A DNA stretch of 64,000 bases from Gillisia mitskevichiae. Its GTDB lineage: Bacteria > Bacteroidota > Bacteroidia > Flavobacteriales > Flavobacteriaceae. Positions 16,250 to 25,399 of the stretch are shown piece by piece; the stretch's first letter is position 1, and every line of letters begins with the position of its first letter. The position numbers were made by a program, and so were the translations under genes. The stretch covers positions 682,001 to 746,000 of the forward strand of contig NZ_RBLG01000001.1 of the NCBI RefSeq assembly GCF_003634585.1, written 5' to 3'. The notes under the pieces are model-generated. The model was given only the letters and a program-made list of their open reading frames with translations. It was not told the origin of the DNA and did not search any database.

Positions 16250-17476
16250 GTGAGCGAATTCTTAAAACAATGGGGCGAAGCGGCCTATACGACCACCGGA
16301 TTTTTCTGGATGGCGCTTTGGGCATTCATCTTGGGATACATCATCAGTAGTATGATACAGATTTTTGTGACTGAAAAAAGGATGCAAAAAACAATGAACG
16401 AGAGTGAAGGTAAAAGTGTACTCTTAGGCACGTTTTTCGGTTTTATAAGCAGCTCGTGTAGTTTTTCGGCTTTAGCGGGCACAAAATCTATCTTTAAAAA
16501 AGGTGCAAGCTTTGTGTCTTCCATTGCTTTTCTTCTTGCATCGACCAATCTCGTAATTGAGCTTGGAATCATCATTTCCATATTTTTGGGATGGCAGTTT
16601 GTAGTCGGCGAATATGTAGGTGGAATCCTTTTAATTCTTATTTCGTGGATTTTGATACGAATAATCAATCCTAAAAAGCTCATAGAAAAAGCGCGCAAGA
16701 ATTTAGAGAACGAAGATGACGATTCAATGGATGATTCCAAAGATTGGAAAAAACAAATCAAGAAAGAAGATAGTTGGGCAAGGGTTGCCAAAAAATATAA
16801 GATGGAATGGCAGATGGTATGGAAGGACGTTACCGTTGGCTTTACCATTGCAGGTATCGTCGCAGCCTTCGTTCCCGATTCTTTCTTCCAGACACTATTT
16901 ATCAATAGTGGTCAAGGCAATACAGACTTTACCTTTCTTGAAATATTGGAACATATCGTTGTAGGACCTATTGCCGCATTTTTAACTTTTATTGGCTCAA
17001 TGGGTAATATTCCGTTGGCGGCATTGCTTTTTGGAAAGGGCGTGAGTTTTGCAGGGGTTATGGCTTTTATTTTTAGTGATTTGGTAGTCTTTCCTGTACT
17101 TCGTATTAACGCCAAGTATTATGGGTGGAAAATGTCGCTGTTCATTTTATTCTTACTGTTTACGGCATTAATAGGAACAGCTTTGGCTCTGCATTACTCT
17201 TTCGATTTGTTGGGTATGTTGCCTGACACATCACAAGTTAAAATACAGGACAAAGAGCATTTCAAAATTGACTATACCTTCTATTTGAATATGGCTTTTC
17301 TCGCAATTTCAGGATATCTCATATACTTAGGGTTTTTCAAGAGAAAGGATGTAAAGCACTCAATGAGCGAAATGGCACCGAAAAGTCCATTGCTTGAAAG
17401 TGTTTTAAAATATGCGGCCTATATCTGTTATATATGGTTGGCAGGTGGACTGATTGTAAAATTTTTCGTGAATTAA
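16250..17476 (+). CDS. YraQ/ArsP-type permease (DUF318)
   Basis: A 408-residue membrane protein with about eight to ten helices. The motif FISSSCSFSALAGT (about 65-78) and the repeat GSMGNIPLAALLFGKGVSFAG (about 246-266) match the UPF0718/ArsP permease family, where the SSCSF cysteine is conserved. A charged cytoplasmic loop (about 145-190) splits the two halves. GTG start at 16250, ten bases after the previous stop. The substrate is not known; in this setting a metal or metalloid complex is possible. Confidence 0.85.
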   Translation: MSEFLKQWGEAAYTTTGFFWMALWAFILGYIISSMIQIFVTEKRMQKTMNESEGKSVLLGTFFGFISSSCSFSALAGTKSIFKKGASFVSSIAFLLASTNLVIELGIIISIFLGWQFVVGEYVGGILLILISWILIRIINPKKLIEKARKNLENEDDDSMDDSKDWKKQIKKEDSWARVAKKYKMEWQMVWKDVTVGFTIAGIVAAFVPDSFFQTLFINSGQGNTDFTFLEILEHIVVGPIAAFLTFIGSMGNIPLAALLFGKGVSFAGVMAFIFSDLVVFPVLRINAKYYGWKMSLFILFLLFTALIGTALALHYSFDLLGMLPDTSQVKIQDKEHFKIDYTFYLNMAFLAISGYLIYLGFFKRKDVKHSMSEMAPKSPLLESVLKYAAYICYIWLAGGLIVKFFVN

Positions 17477-17507
17477 AATATAGATAAAGAATAAAGTAAA
17501 AACAATA

Positions 17508-18218
17508 ATGGTCAACAGAAAAACAGCAAAATGGATTAGAAAAGCACACCGTTACTTGGGTATCTTCTTAGGTATCCAGTTTTTGATGTGGACGATTAGC
17601 GGGATGTATTTCAGTTGGACAGATATAGATGAAATTCACGGCGACCAGTTTAAAAAAGTAGCACCTAAACAGAAGTCTTTTAACGATTTACTCGGTACAT
17701 CTCAACTCGATACAGAGCAACCAATCCAAACTTTAGAACTATTGGAAATAGCTGGTAAACCTTATTATTGGATTAATGAGACCACACTTTTCAACGCAAG
17801 TACTGGAGATATAAAAAATGGTATTACTAGAGATGAAGCAAAACAAGTGGCTACTAGATATATGTTATCAGACCTCAAAATATCAGGTATTGAACTTATT
17901 GATGAAGTTGGAGACCATCACGAATATCGTGGTCGTCCACTTCCGGCGTATGAAATTTCGTATGAAACACCTCAAAATTTAAAGGCCTACGTGGCCATTG
18001 AAAATGGCGCATTTCAAACGGTAAGACACAGGGATTGGCGTTGGTTCGATTTCCTTTGGATGACACACACTATGGATTATCAAGGTAGAGACAATTTTAA
18101 CACATTAGTATTGCGAGGGTTTTCACTATTAGGGTTGATTACTGTATTAAGTGGTTTTTTACTTTGGTACACTTCATCCCCAACCATTAGAAAAATAATT
18201 AAAAAGAAACGAAAATAA
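17508..18218 (+). CDS. PepSY-domain membrane protein
   Basis: A 236-residue protein with a membrane helix near each end (about 14-36 and 203-222) and a periplasmic PepSY-like domain between (about 70-170). KAHRYLGIFLGIQFLMWTIS at the start and WMTHTMDYQGRDNFNTL near the second helix provide His positions like those of PepSY-associated TM (ferric-reductase-like) proteins, which may bind haem. It probably moves electrons across the membrane for metal reduction; this is inference. Confidence 0.8.
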   Translation: MVNRKTAKWIRKAHRYLGIFLGIQFLMWTISGMYFSWTDIDEIHGDQFKKVAPKQKSFNDLLGTSQLDTEQPIQTLELLEIAGKPYYWINETTLFNASTGDIKNGITRDEAKQVATRYMLSDLKISGIELIDEVGDHHEYRGRPLPAYEISYETPQNLKAYVAIENGAFQTVRHRDWRWFDFLWMTHTMDYQGRDNFNTLVLRGFSLLGLITVLSGFLLWYTSSPTIRKIIKKKRK

Positions 18219-18240
18219 GTAACACTAAAATCAATATATA

Positions 18241-18723
18241 ATGGAAAATTCAAATCAAAATTCAAAAAAAAACAATTACACAAAATTTGTAGGTATGCTG
18301 GCGGCATCATTTGTGGCAATGTACATTACAATGTACCTAAACTCTTATCAATTAGATCACGTCTATTTTAGCCTTACTCGTTTTTATATGAGTTGCTTGG
18401 GTATTGCTGCTATGGCCATTATAATGTTTGTGGCGATGCGTAATATGTACCAAAACAAAAAGAAGAATATCGCCATTGTTTGGGGTAGCATTGTGCTATT
18501 TGTTGGTGCATTAGGATTGGTACGCGACCAGAAGTCAACGGTAGGAGACATATTGTGGATGAAAGCAATGATACCTCACCACTCTATTGCGATTTTAACA
18601 AGTGAGCGTGCTGATATCCAAGATCCAGAAGTTAAAAAGTTAGCTGAAGATATTATCAAGGCACAAGAAAAGGAAATTGCAGAAATGAAAGCAATGATAA
18701 AACGATTGGAAAATAACAAATAA
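18241..18723 (+). CDS. DUF305-domain membrane protein
   Basis: A 160-residue protein with three hydrophobic segments (about 16-34, 44-64, 74-92), then a DUF305 helical domain with MKAMIPHHSIAILTSERA (about 108-125) and AQEKEIAEMKAMI (about 141-153). The MxPHH motif plus Met/Glu positions are family hallmarks and look like metal ligands. It lies directly before the CusB adaptor gene (12-bp gap). Confidence 0.85.
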   Translation: MENSNQNSKKNNYTKFVGMLAASFVAMYITMYLNSYQLDHVYFSLTRFYMSCLGIAAMAIIMFVAMRNMYQNKKKNIAIVWGSIVLFVGALGLVRDQKSTVGDILWMKAMIPHHSIAILTSERADIQDPEVKKLAEDIIKAQEKEIAEMKAMIKRLENNK

Positions 18724-18734
18724 ATAAAATTAAA

Positions 18735-20537
18735 ATGAATAAAAACATCATTTATATAAGTGTTGCCTTGATTGTTGGCCTGTTAGGCGGCTTTCTACTA
18801 TTCGGTGGAGGTTCTGCGGACAAGGCAACAATTAATGTGAAAGACACCCACGACCATTCAGAAGAAATTGCTTCTAATCAAATGTGGACGTGTTCTATGC
18901 ATCCACAGATTATGCAACCAGAACCTGGGGATTGTCCCATTTGTGGAATGGATTTAATTCCAGCCGAATCTGGTGCAGATGGTCTCAATGCCAATGAAAT
19001 AAAAATGACCGATAACGCAATGGCTCTGGCCAATATCCAAACATCACTTGTAGGAAAAGGACAAATGGGAAATAATTCCCTTAAATTATCTGGTAAGATA
19101 AAAGCTAATGAAGAGTCAAATGCTGTACAGGTTACCTATTTTGGAGGAAGAATAGAAAAACTGTACGTTAATTCTACAGGAGAACGTGTTGGAGCAGGAC
19201 AACGCTTGGCAACTATTTATTCGCCAGAATTGGTTGCTGCACAGCAAGAACTGCTTACCGCTTCATCATTAAAAGAATCGCAACCAGAATTGTATAAGGC
19301 TGTTAGGAACAAACTTAAACTTTGGAAACTTTCAGAAAAGCAAATCAACGCCATAGAAACTGCCGGGAAAGTGCAAGAAAACTTTCCGGTTTTTGCAACC
19401 GTTTCAGGAACGGTAACAATGAAAATGGTAGAAGAAGGGGATTATTTAAAGCAAGGACAACCCTTATATAAAATTGCGAATCTCAATACAGTATGGGCAG
19501 AATTTGATGCTTATGAAAATCAAATTGCATCCCTAAAAGAAGGGCAAACTATTAAAGTGACCACAAATGCTTATCGCAATGAGGTTTTTGATGCAAAAGT
19601 CTCATTCATCGACCCCTTATTAAATTCTGCAACTAGAACGGTGGTTGTAAGAGCGGTCTTGCAAAATAAGAAAGACCTCTTTAAACCGGGAATGTTTGTG
19701 GAAGGTATAATTGAGGGTACGCAAACAAGCACCGAGAATACTGTTTCCGTACCGTCAACCGCTGTTATGTGGACGGGAGAACGCTCTGTAGTCTATGTCA
19801 AAACAAACCCTAATGAAGCTATTTTTGAAATGAGGGAAGTTTTATTGGGCAATGCCAATGGCGATAGTTATACCATTCTTCAAGGTTTAAAGAATGGAGA
19901 TGAAGTCGTAACTAACGGAACATTTACCGTAGATGCCGCTGCACAATTACAGGGAAAAAAAAGTATGATGAATGCATCTGGTGGTAAAACAATGACAGGC
20001 CACGAAGGGCATTTGGGAATGCAAGAAGATAATTCTGGAGAAAATACAAATGAAGCCAACCATTCTCAAATGAAAGAAAGGATTGAAGTTTCAAACAAAT
20101 TTCAGAATCAGTTAAAACAGGTTTTTGATGATTATATCCTTTTAAAAGATGCTTTGGTAAATGATGATGCCAAGGGCGCTCAACAGGCAGGAAAACAAAT
20201 AAACCAATCTTTGAAAAAAGTGGATATGAAATTATTATCTGATGAAAAAGCACATAACCATTGGATGACCATTCAAAAAGAACTAAAGACCTCGGCTAAT
20301 ACTATTGAGAACAATTCAGATATAGCAACACAAAGAGCACATTTTAAACATCTTTCTGCGCATATGATAAGTAGCGTGCAACTTTTTGGTGTTAACGAAA
20401 ATGTATATATCCAGTTTTGTCCAATGGCCGATAACAATAAGGGAGCTTATTGGATTAGTTTGGAAAAAGAGGTGCGAAACCCATATTATGGAGAGGCTAT
20501 GTTAACCTGTGGCGAAGTAAATGCAACTTTACAATAA
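18735..20537 (+). CDS. cusB: CusB-type RND periplasmic adaptor with heavy-metal-binding and C-terminal DUF3347 domains
   Basis: A 600-residue membrane-fusion protein linking the CusA pump to the TolC channel. In order: N-terminal membrane anchor (about 5-25), heavy-metal-binding domain WTCSMHPQIMQPEPGDCPIC (about 51-70, continuing GMDLIP), adaptor core with barrel-sandwich and beta-barrel parts (about 90-400), a His/Met linker (about 415-445), and a DUF3347 domain (about 455-600: [39 protein letters not shown]). The last domain is not present in E. coli CusB. It lies 9.8 kb from cusA, with the oxidase and accessory genes between. Confidence 0.92.
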   Translation: MNKNIIYISVALIVGLLGGFLLFGGGSADKATINVKDTHDHSEEIASNQMWTCSMHPQIMQPEPGDCPICGMDLIPAESGADGLNANEIKMTDNAMALANIQTSLVGKGQMGNNSLKLSGKIKANEESNAVQVTYFGGRIEKLYVNSTGERVGAGQRLATIYSPELVAAQQELLTASSLKESQPELYKAVRNKLKLWKLSEKQINAIETAGKVQENFPVFATVSGTVTMKMVEEGDYLKQGQPLYKIANLNTVWAEFDAYENQIASLKEGQTIKVTTNAYRNEVFDAKVSFIDPLLNSATRTVVVRAVLQNKKDLFKPGMFVEGIIEGTQTSTENTVSVPSTAVMWTGERSVVYVKTNPNEAIFEMREVLLGNANGDSYTILQGLKNGDEVVTNGTFTVDAAAQLQGKKSMMNASGGKTMTGHEGHLGMQEDNSGENTNEANHSQMKERIEVSNKFQNQLKQVFDDYILLKDALVNDDAKGAQQAGKQINQSLKKVDMKLLSDEKAHNHWMTIQKELKTSANTIENNSDIATQRAHFKHLSAHMISSVQLFGVNENVYIQFCPMADNNKGAYWISLEKEVRNPYYGEAMLTCGEVNATLQ

Positions 20538-20610
20538 AGCGAATTATGGATTAATCAAGTAATCTGAATAAGACCATAAATTAATTTTGGTTTTATCACG
20601 GCGAACGATA

Positions 20611-20787
20611 ATGAGTGAAAGTAGAAGAAATAGAAGAAAAAATGACAGAAAGAAACATCAGCCTAAAAGTGATATTTCAAGAAAAGATAAAATTATCGCT
20701 TTAGTTGTGATAGTATTGATTTTTGTAGTTGCTGCAATAGCTGCTGTTTATTATTCTCTATACAAATCTGGATTAAAATTATTTTGA
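20611..20787 (+). CDS. Small basic single-pass membrane protein
   Basis: From the ATG at 20611, 58 residues: a strongly basic N-terminus (RRNRRKNDRKK) and one membrane helix (about 28-48). A longer TTG-started frame is possible but less likely. It sits between cusB and the second AraC gene, 12 bp before the latter. Not recognised; no motif. Confidence 0.5.
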   Translation: MSESRRNRRKNDRKKHQPKSDISRKDKIIALVVIVLIFVVAAIAAVYYSLYKSGLKLF

Positions 20788-20799
20788 AACAAGTACTAT

Positions 20800-21366
20800 A
20801 TGAATGAGATTATCCATATTAAAAATATGGTCTGCCCAAGATGTATCTCGGCGGTATCTAATATTTTGGAACAACTTGAAATACTGTATGTTTCTATAAA
20901 ATTGGGGGAGGTTAAATTAGTTTCTTCATTAAGTGTCCAGACCAAAAATGGTCTTTCCAAAGCGCTTCAAAATTCAGGTTTTAGTTTGATTGACGACCGT
21001 AAAAGTCAACTTATTGAACAAATGAAAACATTGGTTGTAGATAAAATCCATCATTCTTCCGAGGAGCTCGATTTCAAATGGGCAGATATTGTTACAGGCG
21101 AACTTAACTTGGATTATAAATATTTAAGTTCACTTTTTTCGTCGGTAGAAAGTATTACGTTCGAGCAGTACATCATAAACCAGAAAATTGAACGTGTTAA
21201 AGAACTTATAGTTTACGATGAATTAACCTTGAGTGAGATAGCTTTTCAACTACATTATAGTAGTGTCGCGTATTTAAGCAATCAGTTTAAAAAGGTTACA
21301 GGAATGACACCTACACAGTTTAAAAAAAGCACAAATCAGAATCGCAAATCTTTGGATGAGATTTGA
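20800..21366 (+). CDS. AraC-family regulator with N-terminal CxxC metal-binding-like domain
   Basis: A 188-residue paralogue of the regulator at 3201-3782. CPRC is at 12-15 in an HMA-like N-terminus (1-75), and an AraC DNA-binding domain is at the C-terminus (about 100-182: LTLSEIAFQLHYSSVAYLSN, FKKVTGMTPTQFKK). It is placed at the boundary of the efflux genes and the copper storage/CopA genes, whose promoters share a near-identical 19-bp motif (21394, 21914). It is a good candidate to bind that motif, which is inference. Confidence 0.82.
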   Translation: MNEIIHIKNMVCPRCISAVSNILEQLEILYVSIKLGEVKLVSSLSVQTKNGLSKALQNSGFSLIDDRKSQLIEQMKTLVVDKIHHSSEELDFKWADIVTGELNLDYKYLSSLFSSVESITFEQYIINQKIERVKELIVYDELTLSEIAFQLHYSSVAYLSNQFKKVTGMTPTQFKKSTNQNRKSLDEI

Positions 21367-21393
21367 TGTTAAACTCTGTTAATCCGAAAATTT

Positions 21394-21412
21394 TACAAAT
21401 CATTCGGCATAT
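21394..21412 (+). promoter_or_regulatory. Shared copper-promoter motif, copy 1 (upstream of copper storage protein)
   Basis: TACAAATCATTCGGCATAT, 88 bp before the start at 21501. A copy differing at one base is upstream of the CopA gene at 21914-21932. Matching outside the core (GAAAATT/GAGAATT before, CRTAACA after) supports a real operator. Confidence 0.55.
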
Positions 21413-21500
21413 TCCATAACAAAAAACACTACTTCAAATATTAAATTGTCCTTACTAATGTCTGCTATATTAGTGGACTAATTTTAATTCTTAAATATTT

Positions 21501-21821
21501 ATGAAAAATTCAAAGTTAATCGAAGCTTTAAATAATTGTGTAACACATTGTAATCATTGTGCAGATGCTTGTCTTGACGAAGGCGACATTAAAATGATGG
21601 TTGATTGTATTAGAACCGATAGGGCCTGTGCCGAAATCTGTAGCGCCACGGCAAATCTGCTTGCTTCAAATTATTCCGATGTAAGGGGTATGGTAGAGCA
21701 ATGCCGTGATATCTGTAAAAAATGTGCGGATGTATGTGACAAACACGACCATAAACATTGTCAAGAATGTGCAGATGCCTGCAGAAAATGTGCTGAAGCT
21801 TGCGAGGAATTCTTGAGCTAA
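21501..21821 (+). CDS. Four-helix-bundle Cys-rich copper storage protein (Csp-like)
   Basis: A 106-residue protein with 16 Cys spaced along predicted helices in CxxxC and CxxC steps (NNCVTHCNHCADACLDEG, later CRDICKKCADVCDKHDHKHC). This is the layout of DUF326/Csp proteins that hold many Cu(I) ions inside a four-helix bundle. There is no signal peptide, so it is a cytosolic Csp3-like store. It has its own promoter region (shared motif at 21394) and a strong terminator (21855-21887). Confidence 0.9.
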   Translation: MKNSKLIEALNNCVTHCNHCADACLDEGDIKMMVDCIRTDRACAEICSATANLLASNYSDVRGMVEQCRDICKKCADVCDKHDHKHCQECADACRKCAEACEEFLS

Positions 21822-21854
21822 AGAGTAGAAAGCTTATTTGCTAAGCAAGACGCT

Positions 21855-21892
21855 ATCAAGGACTACAAGATGATTGTAGTCCTTGATTCGTT
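21855..21892 (+). terminator. Strong intrinsic terminator after copper storage gene
   Basis: Perfect 14-bp arms, ATCAAGGACTACAA (21855-21868) and TTGTAGTCCTTGAT (21874-21887), with a GATGA loop and a short TCGTTTT tail. It isolates the storage gene from the CopA unit. Confidence 0.85.
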
Positions 21893-21913
21893 TTAAGGAA
21901 TATGGGAGAATTC

Positions 21914-21932
21914 TACAAATCATTCAGCATAT
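21914..21932 (+). promoter_or_regulatory. Shared copper-promoter motif, copy 2 (upstream of CopA)
   Basis: TACAAATCATTCAGCATAT, 61 bp before the CopA start at 21994; one mismatch to the copy at 21394. Two promoters about 0.5 kb apart with this match suggest joint control. Confidence 0.55.
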
Positions 21933-21993
21933 AACGTAACATATTAAAGCCTATTAATTCTGAAATTTGTAGTGTATAAATAAGAATAGGTTT

Positions 21994-24252
21994 ATGGAGA
22001 CAGTCAACATATTTGAAACCGAAAAAAAGAGTCATCAACAGGGAATAAAAAAATCCTTTCCAGTAACAGGTATGACCTGTGCGGCCTGTGCATCCAGTGT
22101 TGAATCTATACTCTCACATACCGAAGGTGTGAACGACGCGCAGGTTAACTTTGCCAGCAGTTCGGTATTGGTGGATTATGACGAAGCCACTACCGAAGAA
22201 CAATTGCAAAACGCTCTAAGACAGGTCGGTTACGATATTATCATAGATGCCGAAGACCCTTCCGAAGTACAGCAAGAACTTCAGCAAAAGCATTATCAGG
22301 ACATAAAAAGTCGTACTATCTGGTCGGCCATCCTCACGCTTCCCATTTTTGTGTTGGGAATGTTCTATATGCAATGGGACCCAGGCAAATGGATTTCTTT
22401 GGTATTGGCTTTTCCTATACTCTTTTGGTTCGGGCGTAGCTTTTTTGTCAATGCGTTTAAGCAGGCGAAACACGGTAAAGCTAATATGGATACCTTGGTC
22501 GCTTTGAGTACCGGAATCGCTTTCCTCTTTAGTGTATTCAATACTTTCTTTCCTGAATTTTGGTTAAGTCGTGGTATCGAACCTCACGTGTATTACGAAG
22601 CGGCTACCGTGATTATTACCTTTATTTCCTTGGGGAAATTATTGGAAGAAAAGGCTAAATCAAATACATCTTCAGCCATTAAAAAGCTAATGGGTCTTCA
22701 GCCTAAAACCCTTAAAATTATTGAGAATGGGGAAGAGAAGGAAATCCCTATTTCATCCGTACAGGTTGGTCAGACCATTTTGGTACGTCCCGGAGAAAAG
22801 ATTCCTGTGGATGGCGAAGTTTCCAAGGGAAGCTCGTATGTAGATGAAAGTATGATAACGGGAGAACCCGTTCCAGTTCAGAAATCCCAAGGGGAAAAGG
22901 TCTTCGCTGGTACGGTTAATCAAAAAGGAAGCTTTCAATTTACCGCTGAAAAAGTTGGTGGAGAAACCTTGCTTTCCCAAATCATTAAAATGGTTCAGCA
23001 AGCGCAAGGGAGTAAGGCACCCGTTCAAAAACTGGTCGATAAGATTGCCGGTATCTTCGTTCCCGTGGTATTGGGTATTTCCATTGTCACCTTCATAGTA
23101 TGGATGTCAGTAGGAGGCGATAATGCCTTCTCGCAAGCCTTATTAACCTCTGTAGCGGTATTGGTTATAGCTTGTCCCTGTGCCTTGGGCTTGGCAACGC
23201 CTACCGCCATAATGGTGGGTATTGGTAAGGGAGCAGAAAATAATATCCTTATAAAGGATGCCGAAAGTTTAGAGCTCGGCCATAAAGTGAATGCAGTAAT
23301 CCTGGATAAAACAGGTACCATTACAGAAGGAAAACCATTGGTAACCGACATTCTTTGGAAGGACAAGCTTAAAAATCAAAATGAATACAAGGAAATTCTT
23401 TTGGCTATCGAAGCACAATCGGAACATCCTTTGGCAGAAGCAGTAGTTAATCATTTAAAAGAGGAAAATATTGAACAAGCAGAAATTACTTCCTTCGAAA
23501 GCATTACAGGGAAAGGAGTAAAGGCGCAATCAGAGAATGGTTCAAAATATTATGTGGGCAACCATAAACTAATGGTCGAAAAGAATATTCAAATTGACGC
23601 TACTTTAATGCACACAGCAGAAAGTCTGGAAGAGAAGGCAAAAACAGTCATATTCTTGGGTAACGAAAATCAAGTGCTTGCGATACTGGCAATTGCGGAC
23701 AGGATTAAAGAAACTTCAAAAAAAGCCATCGCTACGCTTCAAGAAAGGGGCATCGAGGTCTATATGCTCACGGGAGATAACAATAAAACGGCTTCCGCCG
23801 TGGCAAATCAGGTGGGGATTTCAAATTACCAGGGCGAAGTAATGCCTTCGGACAAAGCCGCTTTTGTTGAAAAATTACAGGCAGATGGAAAGATAGTCGC
23901 AATGGTAGGCGATGGTATCAACGATTCGCACGCTTTGGCGCAAGCCAATGTGAGTATTGCAATGGGTAAAGGTTCGGATATAGCAATGGATGTAGCGAAA
24001 ATGACCTTGATAACATCGGATTTACAATCCATCCCAAAAGCATTGGAACTATCAAAAAGAACTGTTTTGGGCATACGTCAGAACTTATTTTGGGCATTCA
24101 TTTACAACATCATTGGTATTCCAATCGCAGCAGGGGTTCTTTATCCCGTAAATGGATTTTTATTAGACCCGATGATTGCAGGTGCAGCAATGGCATTCAG
24201 TAGTGTATCCGTTGTTGCAAATAGCTTAAGACTTAAACGAGTAAAACTTTAA
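21994..24252 (+). CDS. copA: Copper-exporting P1B-type ATPase CopA
   Basis: A 752-residue inner-membrane pump that exports Cu(I) from the cytoplasm using ATP. In order: one N-terminal HMA domain with [11 protein letters not shown] (CxxC, about 27-37), the [15 protein letters not shown] segment, actuator [15 protein letters not shown], membrane [10 protein letters not shown] (metal site, about 396), [11 protein letters not shown] (phosphorylated Asp), [10 protein letters not shown] (nucleotide His), [14 protein letters not shown], and the C-terminal [11 protein letters not shown] and [12 protein letters not shown] motifs that mark Cu(I) pumps. The length is normal. The HMA chaperone gene follows 20 bp later. 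Confidence 0.96.
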   Translation: METVNIFETEKKSHQQGIKKSFPVTGMTCAACASSVESILSHTEGVNDAQVNFASSSVLVDYDEATTEEQLQNALRQVGYDIIIDAEDPSEVQQELQQKHYQDIKSRTIWSAILTLPIFVLGMFYMQWDPGKWISLVLAFPILFWFGRSFFVNAFKQAKHGKANMDTLVALSTGIAFLFSVFNTFFPEFWLSRGIEPHVYYEAATVIITFISLGKLLEEKAKSNTSSAIKKLMGLQPKTLKIIENGEEKEIPISSVQVGQTILVRPGEKIPVDGEVSKGSSYVDESMITGEPVPVQKSQGEKVFAGTVNQKGSFQFTAEKVGGETLLSQIIKMVQQAQGSKAPVQKLVDKIAGIFVPVVLGISIVTFIVWMSVGGDNAFSQALLTSVAVLVIACPCALGLATPTAIMVGIGKGAENNILIKDAESLELGHKVNAVILDKTGTITEGKPLVTDILWKDKLKNQNEYKEILLAIEAQSEHPLAEAVVNHLKEENIEQAEITSFESITGKGVKAQSENGSKYYVGNHKLMVEKNIQIDATLMHTAESLEEKAKTVIFLGNENQVLAILAIADRIKETSKKAIATLQERGIEVYMLTGDNNKTASAVANQVGISNYQGEVMPSDKAAFVEKLQADGKIVAMVGDGINDSHALAQANVSIAMGKGSDIAMDVAKMTLITSDLQSIPKALELSKRTVLGIRQNLFWAFIYNIIGIPIAAGVLYPVNGFLLDPMIAGAAMAFSSVSVVANSLRLKRVKL

Positions 24253-24272
24253 TAATAAATAAATTCAATACT

Positions 24273-24485
24273 ATGAAAACTTTAAAATTTAAAACAAATA
24301 TCAATTGTGGTGGGTGTGTATCGAAAGTAACCCCTTTTTTAAACAAACAAGAAGGTGTAGAAAGTTGGGAAGTAGATACCTCTAATCCTGATAAAATCCT
24401 AACCATTGAAAGCGATGGTGCAACCGAAGAAGACGTAAAATCAACTTTGAAAAAAGTAGGATTTAAGGCGGAACCTGTAGACTAA
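24273..24485 (+). CDS. Stand-alone HMA copper chaperone
   Basis: A 70-residue HMA protein with TNINCGGCVSKV (Cys about 12 and 15). Likely the Cu(I) carrier for the CopA encoded just upstream. It shares the unusual CGGC loop with the chaperone at 1393-1611. Confidence 0.87.
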   Translation: MKTLKFKTNINCGGCVSKVTPFLNKQEGVESWEVDTSNPDKILTIESDGATEEDVKSTLKKVGFKAEPVD

Positions 24486-24499
24486 TACGTTTTTTTAAT

Positions 24500-25279
24500 A
24501 TGGCTTACATTTTAATTTTAGTTGTGATTGTTCTCTTTGCTGTTCATTTTTATAGAAAAGCGAAACGCCATAGTGTAAAGCCATTTCCAGAGGATTGGCA
24601 CAAATTACTGATGGATAATGTGCTGTTTTACAGAAACCTTTCAAAAAATAGGCAGCTTATTTTTCAGCAAAAAATGATGCAATTTTTAAGTGAGGTCTAT
24701 ATCGATGCTGTGCAGTTTGAATTGGAAGAATTGGATAAGATTTTAATTGCGGCAAGCGCAGTAATCCCTGTTTTTGGTTTTAAAGAATGGCATTACACCA
24801 ACTTAAGCGGTATCCTTTTATATCCAGATTATTTTAATGAGGATATGCAATTTAGTAGTAAGGATAACTCAAGAAATATTGGTGGAATAGTTGGGAATGG
24901 ACGTTTTGAGAAGCAAATGATTTTATCTAAAAAAGCATTGTACCACGGCTTTAAAAACACAACCGATAAAAGTAATACTGGCATACACGAATTTGTGCAT
25001 CTTATTGATAAGCTGGATGATAGTACAGATGGAGTTCCAGAGCGATTATTAGAACATCAATATGCATTACCTTGGTTGAATTTAATTCATAAGGAAATGG
25101 AAGCCATAAACGACAATCATTCTGATATCCGAAAATATGGAGGTACAAATCAAGCTGAATTCTTTGCAGTAGCTTCAGAATATTTCTTCGAGCGTCCAGA
25201 CTTACTCAAAAAGAAACATCCTGACCTATATAAAATGTTGGTAAAATGTTTCAATCAAAAATTAGCGGATCCAATTTAA
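24500..25279 (+). CDS. MtfA-like (M90) zinc peptidase
   Basis: A 259-residue protein with one N-terminal membrane helix (about 2-18) and the zinc motif HEFVHLID (163-170), with a later Glu in AEFFAVASEYFFERP as probable third ligand. This matches the M90/MtfA family. It is 14 bp after the chaperone gene, so it is probably in the copA operon. E. coli MtfA acts on the regulator Mlc; no such partner is seen here. The membrane helix is an addition to the soluble E. coli form. Confidence 0.82.
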   Translation: MAYILILVVIVLFAVHFYRKAKRHSVKPFPEDWHKLLMDNVLFYRNLSKNRQLIFQQKMMQFLSEVYIDAVQFELEELDKILIAASAVIPVFGFKEWHYTNLSGILLYPDYFNEDMQFSSKDNSRNIGGIVGNGRFEKQMILSKKALYHGFKNTTDKSNTGIHEFVHLIDKLDDSTDGVPERLLEHQYALPWLNLIHKEMEAINDNHSDIRKYGGTNQAEFFAVASEYFFERPDLLKKKHPDLYKMLVKCFNQKLADPI

Positions 25280-25399
25280 ATTTAATTCCTATTTAGGAAA
25301 GACTAAATTTTTAATTGGAAAAGATAAAGAACAGATATTTTGTTGTTACAGATAGGTTTAGCATATTCAAAATATCCGCTAATTGATTTTTTTATCCCT

